NCBI GenBank assembly: GCA_030549175.1
Contig: JAUKUA010000004.1
Span: forward strand, 62,001-126,000
Source: Lasiosphaeris hirsuta
Taxonomy: Eukaryota > Ascomycota > Sordariomycetes > Sordariales > Lasiosphaeriaceae
DNA: 64,000 bases
Direction: 5' to 3'
Under the pieces are notes generated by a model that was not told where the DNA came from, searched no databases, and saw nothing but the letters and a program-made list of their open reading frames with translations. Below are positions 47,511 to 58,500 of this stretch, piece by piece. A program made the position numbers and the translations under genes. Position 1 is the stretch's first letter; the number at the start of each line of letters is the position of its first letter.

Positions 47511-48374
47511 GATGACGAGGAACTCTGTCAAGCGTAAAACATTTACGGAACACCGAGATATGTGGGATGGATAGCCTGGGCCGACACCCTCCCGCGATGT
47601 AAAAGGCTACAGGCGTCGCCACCTCTGACCCGGGAGGCTGAGATGACCGCCCTCGTCGCCAACCATGTGCCAAGACAGGGACAGGGACTGGGACATTTGT
47701 ACCCGAGGACCGGGCGTGGGGCGGCATGACAAGATCCCATTCATCACGCTCGCTCCTTTTGACATTGGATGGGGGAGGGGGGCATTGGCGGGAGGGGGCT
47801 GGAGTCTGGCGGTGCGATGAGAGGGATGACTGACGATGGGCCGGGACGGGACGGACCCGCTGGGGTTTTGAGGGTCGGTTGTTGGGGGTGGAGGTGTAGA
47901 CTGGAAATTATCGGTGCGGTCCTAGGCGAGGCGGGGCGAGGCGGGGGTATGTCATCCACGGGAGCCGGGACGGGCGGAGAGAACGTTGAGCCACGGGTTT
48001 GTTGGTGCCGGTACCGGCGCCACGATAGGGGATACCTGCCACTTTTTCACCTGACCTAGACCTCTCTTGTCAGACCTGATGTCTGTATTGCTTCTCTTTG
48101 CGACTTGGAGAAAGAAAAAAAAAAGAAAGACAGATGCTGTTGATTTTTTGACCTGGATTTGTTTCGCTCCTACCTCGGACGGTCAATAGACGGGCCATTC
48201 GGAACTAGTGTTGGCATTGCCCCTTTCCAATAGGCAATGTCGAAAATCGGTGTTGACTTGGGGATGTATGTTTCTGATACAATATATATAGCCTACAAAA
48301 AAACATATGTACAGGCCCACTTCTTTGCACCACAGTGCCAAAGACGGGGCGGGGGGGAGGTGAGTGTGGCCGGT
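47511..48374. other. Convergent 3' spacer of pkc1 and she9
   Basis: No gene was recognised. It contains a G/C-skewed stretch (47770-47960) and an A-run near 48113-48123. Confidence 0.45.
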
Positions 48375-49655
48375 TCACGACCGGCTGCTCCGCAACAGCA
48401 TAAAGGCCAGCGCAGCGACCACCGACGCGCCGGCGGCCGCGCCCTCCAGCGCAATGACTGAGATGTCGCGCATCCGCACGTCTATCCTCCGCTCGCTGTA
48501 CAGGTCGCGGACAGCCGCCTCGAGCAGGGCGCGGTTGGTCAGCGTCTCCTTCCAGTCCCGCGCCAGCCCCTCCTCCTCCCACACCGCCTCCACAGCCTCG
48601 GCGGGGGCGACGGTTGCGACGACCTCCTCGGGCGCGGCAGGCGCAGTAACAGCCTCGGGCTCAGGCGGCGAGGCCACCCGCAGCGCGCTCGCCTCCAGCG
48701 CGGCCCGCACGGCGCCCAGCTCGCGGCGCACGTCCTCGATGACGCTCTTCTCGCCCTCGGCGATGTGCTTGACGAGGCGGGCGCGGCGCCAGGGCTCGGC
48801 GACGAACTGGAGCACGAGGAAGAGCAGGATGTTGACGCCCATGAGGCCCCAGGTGCCCCAGGTGCTCTGGCGGCGGATGCGGTCGCTCCAGATCTGCTCC
48901 TCGTGGTAGCGGCGCAGGATGCCGGCGTTGAGGGCGGCGCTCAGCCGGCTGTCGTCCGTCTCGGCCTCGGTCAGCTCGGCCGACGCGGTCGCCACCTGGG
49001 CCTCGAGCTCGTGGTCCAGCCGGTACAGGCTCGTGAAGCGCTCCAGGTCGGGCGGCGACCACGTGTCCTTGCGCGCGAGTAGTGTCGTGACCTCGCGCTG
49101 CGTTGACGCGCGGTGCGCCGTCAGCGCCTTGTAGTTCTGGCGCGCGGCCCGCAGCCGCGTCTGCGCCGCCGCCAGCGACGCCTCCAGCGCCGTGTTCTGC
49201 GTCTTTATGGCCTCGATGGCCGAGTAGCCCGTCAGGTCGTTGATGGTCTGCGTCGCGTTGAGAAGCCGCGTCTGGAAGTTGTCCATCATGGTCGACAGCC
49301 GCACCGACAGGTGGGTGCGCCGGTCCTCGGCGTGCGAGGGCAGCTCGAACTCGGGACGGGGGGGTTCCGGGGGGGTATTTGCGGGGGTGGAGGTAGAGGT
49401 GGAGGTGGCATCGGCATCGGCATTGTCATCACCTGGGGTCTTCTGGGAGGACGGGGACGAGGACGAGTAGAACCGTACGGCGGCGGGGCGGGTGAAGGTA
49501 CAGCGCAGACATGGCGTCGACGGGCGAGGGGCGGTCCGGCGGGCGGCCGAGAGATGGGACAGGGTTTTATTGGTTTTGTTGGGGGCCGAGAGGTCCAGCA
49601 ATGCCGCCCTCCGCAAGGGATGCACAGCCAGCCGCAGAGCTGTGTGGGGCGACAT
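48375..49655 (-). CDS. she9: Mitochondrial inner-membrane protein She9/Mdm33
   Basis: The frame is open from 49820 (a GTG), but the first ATG is at 49655, giving 426 aa. She9/Mdm33 acts in inner-membrane fission and cristae shape. An Arg/Ala/Ser-rich mitochondrial presequence (HTALRLAVHPLRRAALLDLS) is followed by a Ser/Thr/Pro-rich part, then the family core: SVRLSTMMDNFQTRLLNATQ, INDLTGYSAIEAIKTQN, a long coiled coil, LARKDTWSPPDLERFTSLYR and the first membrane span GVNILLFLVLQFVAEPWRR. A C-terminal span (ALEGAAAGASVVAALAFMLL) closes the protein. The Ala/Pro/Glu-rich spacer between the spans is longer than in yeast. No intron was needed. Confidence 0.88.
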   Translation of the reverse strand: MSPHTALRLAVHPLRRAALLDLSAPNKTNKTLSHLSAARRTAPRPSTPCLRCTFTRPAAVRFYSSSSPSSQKTPGDDNADADATSTSTSTPANTPPEPPRPEFELPSHAEDRRTHLSVRLSTMMDNFQTRLLNATQTINDLTGYSAIEAIKTQNTALEASLAAAQTRLRAARQNYKALTAHRASTQREVTTLLARKDTWSPPDLERFTSLYRLDHELEAQVATASAELTEAETDDSRLSAALNAGILRRYHEEQIWSDRIRRQSTWGTWGLMGVNILLFLVLQFVAEPWRRARLVKHIAEGEKSVIEDVRRELGAVRAALEASALRVASPPEPEAVTAPAAPEEVVATVAPAEAVEAVWEEEGLARDWKETLTNRALLEAAVRDLYSERRIDVRMRDISVIALEGAAAGASVVAALAFMLLRSSRS

Positions 49656-50035
49656 TGAGCGCAGAGCTCGAGCCGGGAGACCTGAGGGTTGGAGGATCGA
49701 GGGGGTATGAATTGGGTCGAAAGGGGGGGGTGGGTGAGGGAGCTGGGAGCTGAAAGCGGTCGGAATCGTCAATTGGCGTGATTCCAACCGCACCTGCTTT
49801 CTGCCGCCCACCCAGCCCACCGCCTGCTCTGTTTGTGTGGGCGAGCTCGGCTGTGGAGGTACGTCATACCCTAGCCCTTCCTGCGCTTGTCTCCAAAGGG
49901 AAGTGTGTAAAGTGGGGCTGAAGATTACTGATCAACAATTCTATGTACTAAATTCTATGCACGGATTATTCGCCGTATCTTTCCCTTCTTTATCTCCAGC
50001 CGCAGCACTACTTGCAGCATCTATTCAACAGGCTA
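49656..50035. other. Upstream of she9, junction to retroelement DNA
   Basis: Composition falls from GC-rich to AT-richer at about 49900. An open frame from 49837 runs into the minisatellite and may belong to the copia-element remnant. Confidence 0.4.
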
Positions 50036-50359
50036 CAGTCGAAGCCAACCACACAGTCAAAGCCAACCACACAGTCAAAGCCAACCACACAGTCAAAGCC
50101 AACCACACAGTCAAAGCCAACCACACAGTCAAAGCCAACCACACAGTCAAAGCCAACCACACAGTCAAAGCCAACCACACAGTCAAAGCCAACCACACAG
50201 TCAAAGCCAACCACACAGTCAAAGCCAACCACACAGTCAAAGCCAACCACACAGTCAAAGCCAACCACACAGTCAAAGCCAACCACACAGTCAAAGCCAA
50301 CCACACAGTCAAAGCCAACCACACAGTCAAAGCCAACCACACAGTCAAAGCCAACCACA
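50036..50359 (+). repeat. 18-copy, 18-bp minisatellite
   Basis: CAGTCAAAGCCAACCACA repeats 18 times with only the first copy differing (CAGTCG). Because the unit is 18 bp it is open as a hexapeptide repeat (QSKPTT or KANHTV) in two plus-strand frames, and it is also open on the minus strand. It sits in the frame that leads into the copia pol remnant. The near-identity of copies implies recent expansion or active homogenisation. Confidence 0.97.
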
Positions 50360-51143
50360 CAATTGTCCAGTTAGCCGATACAGAGCCAACAGCAAAGACA
50401 AAGGTGCCAATAGCTACAACAGAGCTATTACCCCACCAGGAAAAGGCCGAACACTCTTCAATAATAAGATACCAACGGAAGACTGATCTATTTTATACGC
50501 TGCTGTGATCACAAGGCCAGATATTGCCTTTGCAGCATCACGGCTAGTCAGATTTAATACTAATCCTAGCCCACAACACCACAAGGCTGCAGATCAAGTG
50601 CTACACTACCTACACAACACACGTAGCCTAACTCTATAGCTAGGAGGAGAAGACGACTTCGTTGTAGCTAGTGATGCCTCTTTTGCAGATAACAGCATTA
50701 ACCGCAAGAGCTCCCAAGCCTACGACATGAAGCTATTTGGTGGCCTCATAGGCTGGAGAGCTAACAAGCAAGATACCGTTACCACATCCACAACAGAAGC
50801 CGAACTCCTAGCACTTGCACAAGCCGCAAAAGAGTCTCTCTTCATAACTCGACTATTAGCTGAATTGACTATACGACTAGGCGACTGCCGCATCAAGATT
50901 CAGTGCGACAATAAGCAAACTATTCGACTAGTTTCAGCAGAAGTAGCCACTTCGCAGACTCGACTACGGCATGTGGATATCCATAACCACTGGCTACGCC
51001 AAGAAGTCAACAATAAGAGAATCACAGTGGAATATACACCTTCGGCTAAGATGATAGCCGAGGGCCTCACTAAAGCTCTCAACTATCCATTACACCAAAT
51101 ATTCATTCAACAAATTGGACTCTCTGAGCCAGCCAGGAGTTAA
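50360..51143 (+). pseudogene. Copia-type pol remnant (RT end and RNase H)
   Basis: After the minisatellite the frame reads VPIATTELLPHQEKA..YQRK, then shifts frame near 50485, and continues from 50496 with YAAVITRPDIAFAASRLVRF, ASDASFADN, GGLIGWRANKQDTVTTST, TEAELLALAQAAKESLFI, IQCDNKQTIRLV and RLRHVDIHNHWLRQEV. This is the end of the reverse transcriptase and the RNase H of a Ty1/copia element (order and motifs typical of fungal copia Pol). An in-frame TAG at 50637-50639 and the frameshift kill it. The stop at 51143 is the natural end of Pol. No integrase, protease or 5' LTR was found, so the element is 5'-truncated. Confidence 0.88.
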
Positions 51144-51207
51144 AACCAAGACAATGATAAAGGCCAGATCCAATACTTCAAAAGGAAGGCTTGAATCTGA
51201 GGGGGTG

Positions 51208-51320
51208 TGTCAGATAAACAGGGGCAAAAAGCCGTCTTACGTTAGAATTGAACAGTTGTCACCATGGTGGCAATGCTGACGCCCTCAATTCCTGCTGCTC
51301 CCACCCTGTTCCATCTGACA
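51208..51320 (+). repeat. 3' LTR of the copia remnant
   Basis: A 113-bp segment bounded by TGTCAGAT and its inverted copy ATCTGACA, preceded by the purine tract CTGAGGGGGTG (a polypurine primer site). Its place 65 bp after the Pol stop is right for a 3' LTR. It is short for an LTR but fits small copia-type ends. Confidence 0.75.
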
Positions 51321-54300
51321 TGCCCCACTATTGAGAGTGCTGAAAATGGCGACACGCGCCAGCCGAATTCGACAGCCGTAACAGCGCTTTCTCGCTTTAA
51401 CCTGAAACTTGGAAAATTTTATCAAGTCCCCTCCTAGAGCCGAAAACTTAACGGTTCAGACTCGATTCCGACCCGTCCAGACAACCAAGCACCGGTGAAG
51501 CTTCTGGGAGTACTAGATCCACGTCGCCCTTTTAGTTTTTCGAGCTGGGCCACTGCTGCCTCTGCGGCACTGACGGTGGCCCCATATCTCATCCCCACTC
51601 CCCCCCTCCCCCGGGGGGAAAGAAGAGGTCCCATAAGAAAAACTTTGGTCCCAAGAAATGGACTTTGTAGCCATCTTATTCAGATCATTGTTTAATGTTC
51701 TGCGTTGTAGTAGTATACCTGACTACTAGGCAGGAGAAGGCCTCCTATGGTCGTGATCAAACGCGGTATGTTTCCCATTTCCCGGTGGTTTGTATAGCAA
51801 CGTGTAGAGATTCCATTTATCTTACCTATCCTAACATTTAAAAAAGCGAAAAGCAGTTATCTACAGTGGCCATGATAAAAACGACCATGTTAGGCCTGTG
51901 AACATTGAGACGTGTATTTCAAGGGGGCCTCTATATTAAGGAGGGCCGTATATGATGTTAAGCCACCGAAAACTTGAAAAGGGGCCGAAAACCCTGTCTT
52001 CCAATCTGGTACTCAAACCTAAGATCTCATACTACTATGCTATCTACCTATCCTATAGATCTATTGAATTTGGAGATATAAAAAGTCGAACGGATATATA
52101 ATGGGGAGGGGGGCTACGGACGCTATGTTGAAGCATGTTAAGCTATGTTAAGCTATGTTAAGTCATGTCAAAGGATCTGCCTCTCAAAAGTGCCACCCTA
52201 CCTACCTATCTAGGGGACCGCCTTATAGGCCTTTAAATCTAGGATCGCGAAAGTAGGCTGCAACCTTGGCAAAAGGACCCCAGTGGAAGCCTTGTAATGC
52301 AGGGCTTCTATGTCTGGCAATATCAAGGGAGCCACCCTGTTAAACGGAGTCTACCCATATAGGATGTTTAATCCAGGGCTTAGAAAGGTTAGCTACCCCG
52401 ATATTTTCAAAAATAAATGCCCCCCCTCTAGATTCTCCTGTGCACTATGGCAACAGCTTGTGGGCCTGGAAATACCCCTGGATTTAGGAGCATTTTTTTG
52501 GATTTTTTTGATGATAGGTCTACAACTGTAGGATATGCCAATTTTACCATATTGTCATGCCTAGTCGAACTGGCCATGATCTAGGATCTAGATATTGGGG
52601 CAGGGACCCCCATTCTCCAGCTACTAGGAGTACTGAATAATTAACTCATAATTATTTCCCCCTTTCCTGGCCGTAAAAAGGCGTTCCGATCCGTCAAACT
52701 ACATACTGCACGACTGTTCTTTCCCAGGCGCCAGCTACCTATATAAAGAGGTAGTTCAATCCGCCATGCGAAAAATGAAGAAACGAGCAGCCTCTTGACT
52801 CGATAGGCTACCTACCGCTCCTTTTCCTCAGAAACGGCCACGGGGGCCCGGGGAGGTTTTCTAACGAGGAACTCACAGTCTTCGGGGACGAAGGCTTTGG
52901 GAAGGGAGATAGTTGTGAAGCCTAGGTAGGAACCAGATTAAGACATGGTAGCCCCTGCTATCTAGTCAGCTAAGCTGACCAGATGTCCGGAAGTGAGGCT
53001 AAGCCACCATGAAGGACTCGGAAGGCTTCAATTGATCACTCACCCCCCCCCATTTTTCAATGCACCACACCTGCCCTCGTCCCCATAACCCCTACGGCGT
53101 TACATTCGACCCGCACCGTCCCCACTCCCGCTCGAAGCATGTACCGGACAGACTTGGCCCCAACGGGTGATGGCAGGTCTTTGCCCCCAAGCTCCTGTTG
53201 AAAATCAAGGAATGTTAATACACGAAAAACTGTTCCGAAACGGATACTGGTGGTAAGGACGGGGGGTTGGCTGTTATCTTCACGGTAACAATCTATCTGA
53301 TTTTAGAGTGTTTCATTCACCTATCGGTCCTGTATTTACACACCTGTTTGCTTTCCTCATCTGGGTTGATATGGGGAGAAACGGTTACTATGGTGCTTTA
53401 CGTGGCGAAATCTCCGTCTCCGTCCTGGTTTCGGTGCTCAAATCTCGCGAGTAGGATGTCTTCAACATTGAACCGTGCGGTGATGTGCTCTATCATAGAG
53501 GCGCAGCATCCACAGATAATCCCACTAGAATAGCGAGAACTATGGTAATAAAGCTGAGTGTTCCCAACTTGGAGGAAGACAAAGAACGCCTAATATTCTT
53601 TCTATACCCGGTACCCATGTGTAGTTGAGACAGCTTCATCAAACGTATCAAAACTTGGCTCTGGAGAACTCCAAGATAAATCCATGCTGTATGTTTTGAG
53701 GCTACCAGAATGACTCAGCTTGTTCAACGGTCATTTCAGATGAAAAACTAGATGGTATTTCTGTAGGAAATACCACTCAACTCTGGTGGCGAGTAAGCCG
53801 CGTCTTTCTTCGGGCCGACTCAGAGTGCGAACCGGGGCGATTGCCACAATAAGCCTCGCAAGATATTTTGGATTGGGAATTTTATTCCAAGATGACACAT
53901 TCAGCCAGACTGCCTCATTTCGGTGACACTGTTGGCCTCTCGTTAGGTCTGACGAGAATGCTCCAGGCAGCGATATCACATGTGCACTTCGCCACGGGAG
54001 CCTACCAGGCTGTTTGCCAAAACCTCGTTGCAGAGAGGGGGGGGGGGGGGGGGAGCCCTGTACTCACGCGTTCTTGATAGTGGACAGAGACGCATGTAAT
54101 TGGTAGATGCTTTCGGGTCTAGTAATCCAATTAGACCCAAGTCTTCAATAAGGTTTGAGATGTAGAGGGCCCAAGATGTATGGTATGGATGCCTGGCAGG
54201 TACCTAGGTATTCAGGCATTTCGTGCAGGAGCCTCAACCCCGCCCTGGCAACTGAGAAGAGAGGCATTCGCTATTGTCAATGGTGTTTGCTCCTACGATG

Positions 54301-54334
54301 ACCTTTTCTACCTAATGAGCTCCACGGGCTCATT
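51321..54334. other. 3-kb gene-free AT-richer region
   Basis: No intact gene; open stretches are short and lack recognised motifs. Local features are a TAAGCTATGT tandem at about 52130-52160 and a run of 17 G at 54037-54053. The composition is like that of the RIP-altered left arm, so degraded repeats are the likeliest content. Confidence 0.45.
54037..54053 (+). repeat. G17 homopolymer
   Basis: Seventeen consecutive G after CAGAGA. It could form quadruplex structure. Confidence 0.9.
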
Positions 54335-55452
54335 TTAGCCTTGAAGGTTGATCCTGTTCGAGCGCTGGAACTCTCGGATCTCTTTCTCAACACGGCGGCC
54401 CATGTCCACTCCCTCTTCAATAAAATCGACGCAGTACTCCCCCCTTTGCTGGCATCCTCCAAAGCTAACGCGGAGACGCCGTTAGCACGGTTTTACAGAA
54501 GCGCGAGGGCAGAAAAAAAAAACTTACTTCCATCTTCGATGTACTTTAGCAATGCTGCCTCCCACTTTGTCCTCTCCTCACCTGGTGCCAGGATGGGGTT
54601 CATCCAGTTCCTTGCGTCTGCCTTGACATGGGTATCCGGGTTCAGGTAGACCACGGCACCCAGGAGAGACCGCCGTGAGCTCAACGTAGCCGTGATCTTC
54701 TTGACATGGAGATTGCAGTCGAGCTCCAACCAGTCGCGTACGCCCAGTCTGGCAGGGTAAATATACGCGCTGGAAAAGGCGCAAAAGGCCAGCCACAAAG
54801 ATATTATGATGGCATTCCAGTCTTGCATGGCGCATGATCCGACGGCCAGCCCCCACTGGCCGATGATGAGCAGCTGGAGTATAACGATGGCGAATCTCTG
54901 CTCGACGTGGCCCGTCCGGATGAGCGGCTTGTTGAGAAGAGAGTTGACGATGGTGCTGCCGCCGTAAAACAGCCACCAGCTGTTGCTGTTGAGGCTATTG
55001 GTGGCGACAACGGTCCGTTTGTGTTCTGTAATTCGGCCGTCCAGCAGCTTGCGTGGCTTGCCGCCGTGTCCATACTGGACGGCAAGGCCGCTGAGTGGTA
55101 GCAACATGAGATATGCGCCTGCCGCGTAAAGAGCCGCCCCCAAGCTCACAATGACAGTCGCCGTCCAGAGAAGCCATCCCATGATGGACAAGAGCTTGTA
55201 TGGTGCCGGGTGAAATTGTCGGCTCCAAAATGAAACCTTTTTGGGGTTTGTAGTTGCGGGCGATACCAACTCGTCATTGTGAGAAATGAGAATGAGTTCG
55301 AGAGTCTGTCGCCGGATGTTATCTTGGAGCGTGCGGGGGTGAGGGTTGGGAATCTCATGAGATGACTTTAGAGAGCCTAACCAAAGTCTTGTTGTCGTCG
55401 GCGTGCTGCCGGGGTACAAGTCACCGAAGCGGCCATCGATACAGTGAAGCAC
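54335..55452 (-). CDS. Multi-pass membrane protein, 5' end unresolved
   Basis: The main exon runs from about 55452 (no ATG there; the first ATG is at 55182) to 54528. Donor GTAAGT, branch TGCTAAC and a 71-nt intron lead to a second exon 54456-54335 that closes in frame with CVDFIEEGVDMGRRVEKEIR and a stop. Upstream of the first ATG the frame stays protein-like (CLDSFDRSTVLHCIDGRFGD, WLGSLKSSHEIPNPHPRTLQ), so further 5' sequence or exons probably belong to it. Five or six hydrophobic segments are visible (MGWLLWTATVIVSLGAALYA; FAIVILQLLIIGQWGLAVGS; IIISLWLAFCAFSSAYIYPA). The family was not recognised; it resembles uncharacterised fungal proteins with a polar N-terminal domain and a membrane domain. 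It is divergent from the hydrolase-TPR gene, and the two 5' ends overlap or abut. Confidence 0.55.
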
Positions 55453-55571
55453 CGTGCTCCGGTCGAAGCTGTCCAGACAACATGACTCCTCGTTGTCCTT
55501 GGTCTGGAGCAGGAGGCGAGCCCCCGCAGGGGTGATGGGCCAATTCCACAGGGGTACACGACCCTTTGGGT

Positions 55572-58500
55572 ATGACGTCGGCTCATTCTGCCCATTCTGC
55601 CAGCCGAGATAACCACACTAACCGTCTCATCAGGCGAAACCTCATCCTCGTCCATGGCTTCAAGGATGATAAGTTCAATCACCAAGCATCGTTGGAGTCG
55701 TGGGTTAAGGGTTGGGACACGTGTCAGGGCGAACGAGGTTACCAGTTCCGGCCTTTTCGCTTCCGCTCTTCCAAGATCCTGAAAAATGGGATAGACGGAC
55801 TCAGGGAGGCTGGCTTCAATCTTCTATCCAAGTTGCAGAAGATCAAGGATGAATTCCAGGTCGCCAACGACGATGGCCGCGTCGGCGGCTCACAGGACAG
55901 GTCCGGGACACCGCCTCCGCTCAAGCGTCCCCTCTTCATCTTCGTCGCACATGGGTTAGGGGCCTGGCTTGTCAAGGAAATTTTGAGTTCCGGTGGCGGT
56001 AACTGGATTGCCACGGATACTGTCGGCCTGATCTTCCTCGATGTGCCTGCTATCCCGAATGACCCTCTGTCATCGCCAGCGGCGAAGGAGTACGAGCAAA
56101 CCATCAGGCAGCTGCACAGACGGTTCTCCGGAGAGTTTCTTAACAGAGACATGGCCGCCAAGGTTCCCGCACTGGCGGCTGACCTCGAGGAAGTCGACAC
56201 CCGATTCAAGGAGACCCGCGAAAAGCTCCGAGTCGCCATGCAGCTAGGACATGGTGATCCTCTACCAACCAAGTTCCAGGAGGTCTGGAGCGAACCATCA
56301 GCAACGGAGCAGGTGCAGTCAACACAAGTATGTAAGCGCGGTCCCGCATAGAACCTCTGGCCTTGTTTGATATTCGTTTATTGACGGCGAGGGTTATTAG
56401 CTACCTGAACTAAACCCACCACGGCGCTCCATTCTCTCTTTGACCGTGAGCTGGTGGAGCTTCTACCGTCGCGGAAGTAAGATAGATAATCCCTCCGTCC
56501 TCTCCGCCGAAATTACCAGATTCATCGCAGAGATCGACAAGTTGGAACGCCCAAACAATATTCTCGAACACTCTGATCCTTTGGGGCTCGACGCGCATCC
56601 GATAGGTAGCCCACCCCCGCGTGGGTCAGCATTCCGGTCATCATCATCATCCTTTGATACAACACATCGGCCCCAATCGTCCGGAACAGAAAGTGGATGG
56701 TCGCTGGGACAGTCTCAGGGATTTATTGCTAGTAGCCGGAGGAGAAGAAGAATTGGTCCGGTGCACCAGCGAGCGTGGGATGCGGCTGAAATGGAAGGGA
56801 GGTCACATCTCGAACGCGGAAAGCTATCAAACGCGATGGCGCTGTTCCAGGATGCACTTGACGAGCTGCAGCGGAAACCAAACCATGCCGGATTCGAACT
56901 CCAACGGAACAGAATCGAGGCTTGGATTGCCGTCATCACTCTGCTCAGGGGGGACGCTGCAAGGGCCGGAGAAGAGTTGCAACGGCTGCTAAGGCCCGGC
57001 TCCTCTCAAGGGGCCTCTGGCGAAGACCGACGAGGTTCGGATGACTGGGAGCGGGTAGAGAGGGAGATGCGCCGCTGGCTCGGTATCTCCCTGGTCTACC
57101 AAGGAAAATACTCTGACGGCGTCGCGCAGTTGGAAGGTCTAGTCGGGAAGGATCCAACCAAGCCCGCGACAGACGTGTCCACTTTCAAGGCAAAACGCGA
57201 ACTCGCTATTGCGTACGGGCTTCAGGGAACAATCACCAAAGCACGAGAGACAATACGGTCACTACAGGGTCCCCTGATGCCGGACGGATGGTCCGGGAAG
57301 AACCCCGAGACGATCTCGATCGTCACAAGCCACCCGGACTTCAATGCTAAGAAGGAAAATCTCGCAGTTGCGTCTGCGTTTATTGATGCGCTGTGGGGAA
57401 ATTTCGACAAGGGGCTGCAACAAGTAACGGAAGCCTTCACAGAATTCGACAAGCATCTTGGTCCACGGCATATCAAGACTTTTCAAGCTGCCAGCTTGCG
57501 CGCATACCTCTTGGCACTCACGGCTCAGACTCGACAAGCCGAAGAGGAGTGCAGACGACTATTGCAAATCATACCACGGGAGCTGGGTAGCAAGCACCCC
57601 TTGGCCCTCGAGGTCACAGGGACTCTTGCCTATGTTCTCAGGACCAAGGGACGCTTAATCGAAGCTATAAGCTTGGGCAGAACGGCGTGTGAGGACGCTA
57701 GGAGAGTGCTTCCAGAAGGAAATCCTCTTATGCTGAGGCTCAAGGCTGAATTGGCGAGCTGCTACCGAGCTGAGGGAAGCTATTCGACCTCCAAGAACAT
57801 ACTCGAGGAGGTTTTAAGCAGCCTCGGAACCCCAGTAGAGGGTATGACCGGCCTGCACACGCTCGAGGGACTTCGGTTCGAGGCTGAGCTCGCACATGTG
57901 GAATGTCGAAGCGGTAATCTCGAAGTGGCTGAGCGACGCGTGATCGGCGCCCTGAAAAAACAGCGTGAGTTGTTCGACACACGCATGCAACTTGGAGGAG
58001 TAGTCAATACCCACCTCGGGTCCCCGCAGGAGCCTAATCCCAGGCCCGAGGCCGATAACGCCTTTATAGAAAGACTTCTGGTTGAGGTTATGGCAGAGTT
58101 GGGCCCTGAGGGCCAGAAGCACCCACAACAAACCCGGCAGCTATCTCAAGAGCCATATTCTGAGCTGGAAAAATATTCGCGCAAAATCCAGCACCCGTAT
58201 GGAAAACAGCAGCAGGAGCGTCAAGAAATAGTGAATCCGGATTTGGTCGATTCTGAGGATCCTTGGTTGTCCAAGGCCAACAAGTCTCTCAAAAGAACGT
58301 CCGTCCTTCGGGTCCACCCATTGCTTCTATACACTCTTCGTGTCTTGGCTCTAGTCAGGTCGCAGTTAGATAGTTCGGATGAGAAGCAGGCCTACCATAT
58401 CCTCAACTTGGTCTGGGAGTGGCAGAGCAGACATGATTCGCGTGGTCCGAGACACCCGGTATCTTTGATGACCGAATACGATTGCGGAGTGGCACTACGT

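Noticed and set aside
50008..50360. Hydrophobic repeat ORFs on the minus strand over the minisatellite
   Set aside because: They arise only because an 18-bp unit without stops is open in any frame; no start context or flanking coding signal.
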